A DNA stretch of 64,000 nucleotides, from assembly GCF_008935055.1 (NCBI RefSeq), contig NZ_CP043028.1, forward strand, positions 199,501 to 263,500, read 5' to 3'. The translations under genes and the position numbers were made by a program. The notes under the pieces are model-generated. The model was given only the letters and a program-made list of their open reading frames with translations. It ran no database searches and was not told the origin of the DNA. The DNA is from Pseudobutyrivibrio xylanivorans. Its GTDB lineage: Bacteria; Bacillota; Clostridia; Lachnospirales; Lachnospiraceae. Within the stretch, counting starts at the first letter, position 1. Each line of letters opens with the position of its first letter. Positions 62,175 through 64,000 of this stretch are shown piece after piece.

Positions 62175-62352
62175 AAAAAAGACCCGGTACATTGTACCGA
62201 GTCTTCTGAACCCTGCAATAGCAGAAATATTATCTCTTTGAGAACGATTATTGAAGTGAATGTGCCTTATTTTAGGCATTTCTACTTCAAGTTGCTGTTT
62301 ACCTGCCTCGTACGGTAGAAAACTCAGGACTACTGTATGCGGCTGGTGGCAA
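62175..62352 (-). ncRNA. Repeated RNA-like element, copy 3
   Basis: The terminator stem is the same as in copy 1 but the central hairpin differs: TTGAAGT...ACTTCAA encloses ATGCCT...AGGCA. Block order is conserved. It lies between the truncated esterase and the DUF4417 gene. Confidence 0.6.
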
Positions 62353-62368
62353 CTCTCCCATATGACAA

Positions 62369-63043
62369 TCATTTTTGTTTCATACGGGTAGTCCAATCTG
62401 GGTATTGGATGAAACTCGTCTTATCGTAAAGTCCTCCGAATATCTTATCAGGCATAGCGCCATAAACAAGAACAACTTCTGGTTCAAGTTCCTTCAGCAT
62501 CTCTTCAAGACCTTCTCTGAAATATCTTTTGGATTCAGCGGATTTGATTTGTCCATATGTTCCGATAGAAACAATGCTATGTTTATCCACTCCCTGAAAT
62601 GCCACTTTTTCTCCGAGAAAATCCGATTTATAAGTTCGCTCATCTCCCCATCGAATGTTAGGCACAACATAAAGCCCTTTCTGGCTTAAGTAATACCCAA
62701 CTGCTCTGTTCAGATAGATATCAGCGATTTGAACACATAATGGCGCGTCAAGATAAAGTGAACAATCTGGTGTAACTATTCCCGGAAACCTTTTTAAATC
62801 GTCAACGTACTCTTCGGTATTTATTAGTATTTCCCGAAAATTGATATCATTTTCATAAAAGCATACAAAATCATTCTTATCTTGGCTCCGCTCTCTGATT
62901 GAGAACGGAACCATCCCTTCAGGAATAATTATCTCTTTTGGCGCATCAATATGTGGTATTTCAAACTTTCCATCGAAAAATGCAGTTTCTACCAAAGAAA
63001 CTCTAAAGCCTTCATCTACCAGATTAGTCGCTGTCTTTCCCAT
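62369..63043 (-). CDS. DUF4417 domain protein
   Basis: The 224-residue protein matches the DUF4417 pattern: FVCFYENDINFREILINTEE, FPGIVTPDCSLYLDAPLCVQ, NRAVGYYLSQKGLYVVPNIR and VVLVYGAMPDKIFGGLYDK. The family appears in phage and mobile contexts and its function is not known. It overlaps the upstream immunity-like gene by 20 bp. Confidence 0.8.
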   Translation of the reverse strand: MGKTATNLVDEGFRVSLVETAFFDGKFEIPHIDAPKEIIIPEGMVPFSIRERSQDKNDFVCFYENDINFREILINTEEYVDDLKRFPGIVTPDCSLYLDAPLCVQIADIYLNRAVGYYLSQKGLYVVPNIRWGDERTYKSDFLGEKVAFQGVDKHSIVSIGTYGQIKSAESKRYFREGLEEMLKELEPEVVLVYGAMPDKIFGGLYDKTSFIQYPDWTTRMKQK

Positions 63044-63386
63044 GTTCTGCCTCCCACCTCAATATTGCTTCTGCCCCTTCTACAGCGCCAGCAATATTGT
63101 ATGTAGCACATTCCTCAGGGAATTTAGTCATTAGTTCCTTGTAGCACTTAACTAATTCAGTATTTGGTTTTTTTTCAACAACCTCCTCCAACACCTCACT
63201 TATCCAGGAATATTCCGAAGCAGTGCATTCATTATTCAAGAAGTCTATTGTCGCTGTAATGTCTTCTGATAGGATATCAGTTAAAAGATTCTGGCATTCC
63301 TCTATTCCGTCTGCCCACTCTCCGCAACTAATATCTTCCACATATTCTCTGCGTTTAATGACTTCTCTAAACTTTTCTATATTCAT
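63024..63386 (-). CDS. Candidate immunity protein
   Basis: The 120-residue acidic helical protein (FREVIKRREYVEDISCGEWA, then EYSWISEVLEEVVEKKPNTE) has the size and charge of polymorphic-toxin immunity proteins. Its ATG overlaps the end of the EndoU-type toxin gene by 4 bp. The role is inferred from position. Confidence 0.55.
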   Translation of the reverse strand: MNIEKFREVIKRREYVEDISCGEWADGIEECQNLLTDILSEDITATIDFLNNECTASEYSWISEVLEEVVEKKPNTELVKCYKELMTKFPEECATYNIAGAVEGAEAILRWEAEHGKDSD

Positions 63387-63871
63387 TTTTTCTTACCCCC
63401 TTTACCATATGGTTGTTTTGCATCTGGAAAGATGGTTCCTATTTGCCCATGTGTTCGTATAACTCCAACACGAACTCCTTTCCACATTCCAAATACAGCC
63501 ACTCCATCCTTGGTATGTCTATTTCCTTTCAAATTTGCCACATGCTCTCCTGCATGTTTTATGTCCTTGCTAGTCCAGTTCTTTGGAAACCACGATTGTC
63601 CCATAGATTTTGTTTTTGCCTTATTTGTATGGTCCAAAACATGTCCTACTCGTACCCCATTAGGATAGGTCTTCTCAACCTTATATCTAATGCCATACTT
63701 ATCAAGTTCGTTCATGCCCGCTTGTCCGTGTCCCCCACTCTTAAGCCGTATATGATTGCCGTTACGTGGCTTTGTATAGGCACCTTCATTTGAATGAACT
63801 ACTGAGAATTGGCTTGCAGATCCTGCAGCACCGCGAGTATTTAATACCCTTCCCGATTTAGTTGTACCCAT
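63383..63871 (-). CDS. EndoU-type toxin domain protein (stand-alone cassette)
   Basis: The 162-residue basic protein matches the bacterial EndoU-type toxin tail: GVRVGHVLDHTNKAKTKSMG, SWFPKNWTSKDIKHAGEHVA, DGVAVFGMWKGVRVGVIRTH and GQIGTIFPD. EndoU enzymes are RNases. The N-terminus has no signal peptide or delivery domain, so it is either an intracellular form or a toxin tip cut from a larger gene. ATG 63871 has an AGGAGGG site, so it should be translated as is. A CTGTC/GACAG hairpin lies just upstream. Confidence 0.72.
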   Translation of the reverse strand: MGTTKSGRVLNTRGAAGSASQFSVVHSNEGAYTKPRNGNHIRLKSGGHGQAGMNELDKYGIRYKVEKTYPNGVRVGHVLDHTNKAKTKSMGQSWFPKNWTSKDIKHAGEHVANLKGNRHTKDGVAVFGMWKGVRVGVIRTHGQIGTIFPDAKQPYGKGGKKK

Positions 63872-64000
63872 AGACGTTCCCTCCTGTCATAATTGACAGA
63901 CAAGGAACTAAAACAATTTCTTTTTTCATTTTTCCTCATCTTTCTGCCAAGAATTATTCTTGACCAAACAATAAAAAGATTTTTAGTTGCATTTTTTATT

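Noticed and set aside
56641..62352. 6S RNA as identity of the three-copy RNA element
   Set aside because: Length and terminator would fit, but three diverged copies within 6 kb and no clear central bubble argue against it; not decided without a covariance search.

Overview
The window looks like the chromosome of a low-GC Clostridia, most probably a Lachnospiraceae of the Butyrivibrio/Pseudobutyrivibrio type. The basis is the AT-rich sequence, strong AAGGAGG ribosome-binding sites, some TTG/GTG starts, a tRNA-Leu(AAG), a MobA/MobL element with a DUF3847-like partner, and Lachnospiraceae-type families. This is inference from family content, not a database match.

Region 1 (1-16.5 kb) is accessory DNA: two elements inserted in tandem at the 3' end of a tRNA-Leu gene (16432-16516, minus strand). 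Element 1 runs from beyond the left edge to 9173. It is an integrative mobilizable element with a partial SIR2-like gene, a lipoprotein, a RelE/ParE-type toxin-antitoxin pair, a small sigma-70-like factor with an XRE regulator, an RSF1010-like oriT, a DUF3847-like protein, a MobA/MobL relaxase, a CHC2 primase-like protein, a VapE-type ATPase, iteron-like repeats and a tyrosine integrase. Element 2 (9174-16429) has no mobilization genes. It carries an Rpn-type nuclease, an array of related uncharacterised proteins with duplicated structured leaders, a large inverted repeat and a second integrase. A 24-bp copy of the tRNA 3' end closes each element.

Region 2 (16.5-42.5 kb) is orderly chromosome, almost all on the minus strand. 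One cluster holds an esterase, an MBOAT acyltransferase and an SGNH hydrolase. After a second identical tRNA-Leu in inverted orientation comes an eight-gene dlt-like operon: transglutaminase-like protein, Asp/Glu-type racemase, adenylation enzyme, carrier protein, MBOAT, DltD-like protein, dtd and a GH27 alpha-galactosidase. Then come a HerA-like ATPase, MgtC, a PAS/GGDEF/EAL protein, an unusual adenosine-deaminase-like protein with a SLOG-like C-terminus beside a AAA+ ATPase, an rRNA methyltransferase, a VanZ-VOC fusion and an NSS transporter. Three copies of a covarying hairpin RNA element lie just behind stop codons here.

Region 3 (42.5-64 kb) is a patchwork of small enzymes and many broken genes: fragments of a nitroreductase, a VOC protein and a C39-like protein, a frameshifted hydrolase, an internally deleted ABC exporter and a truncated esterase. 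It also contains a 52-bp tandem hairpin array, three copies of a ~180-nt terminator-ended RNA-like repeat, a palindromic operator pair and, at the right edge, an EndoU-type toxin with a candidate immunity gene.
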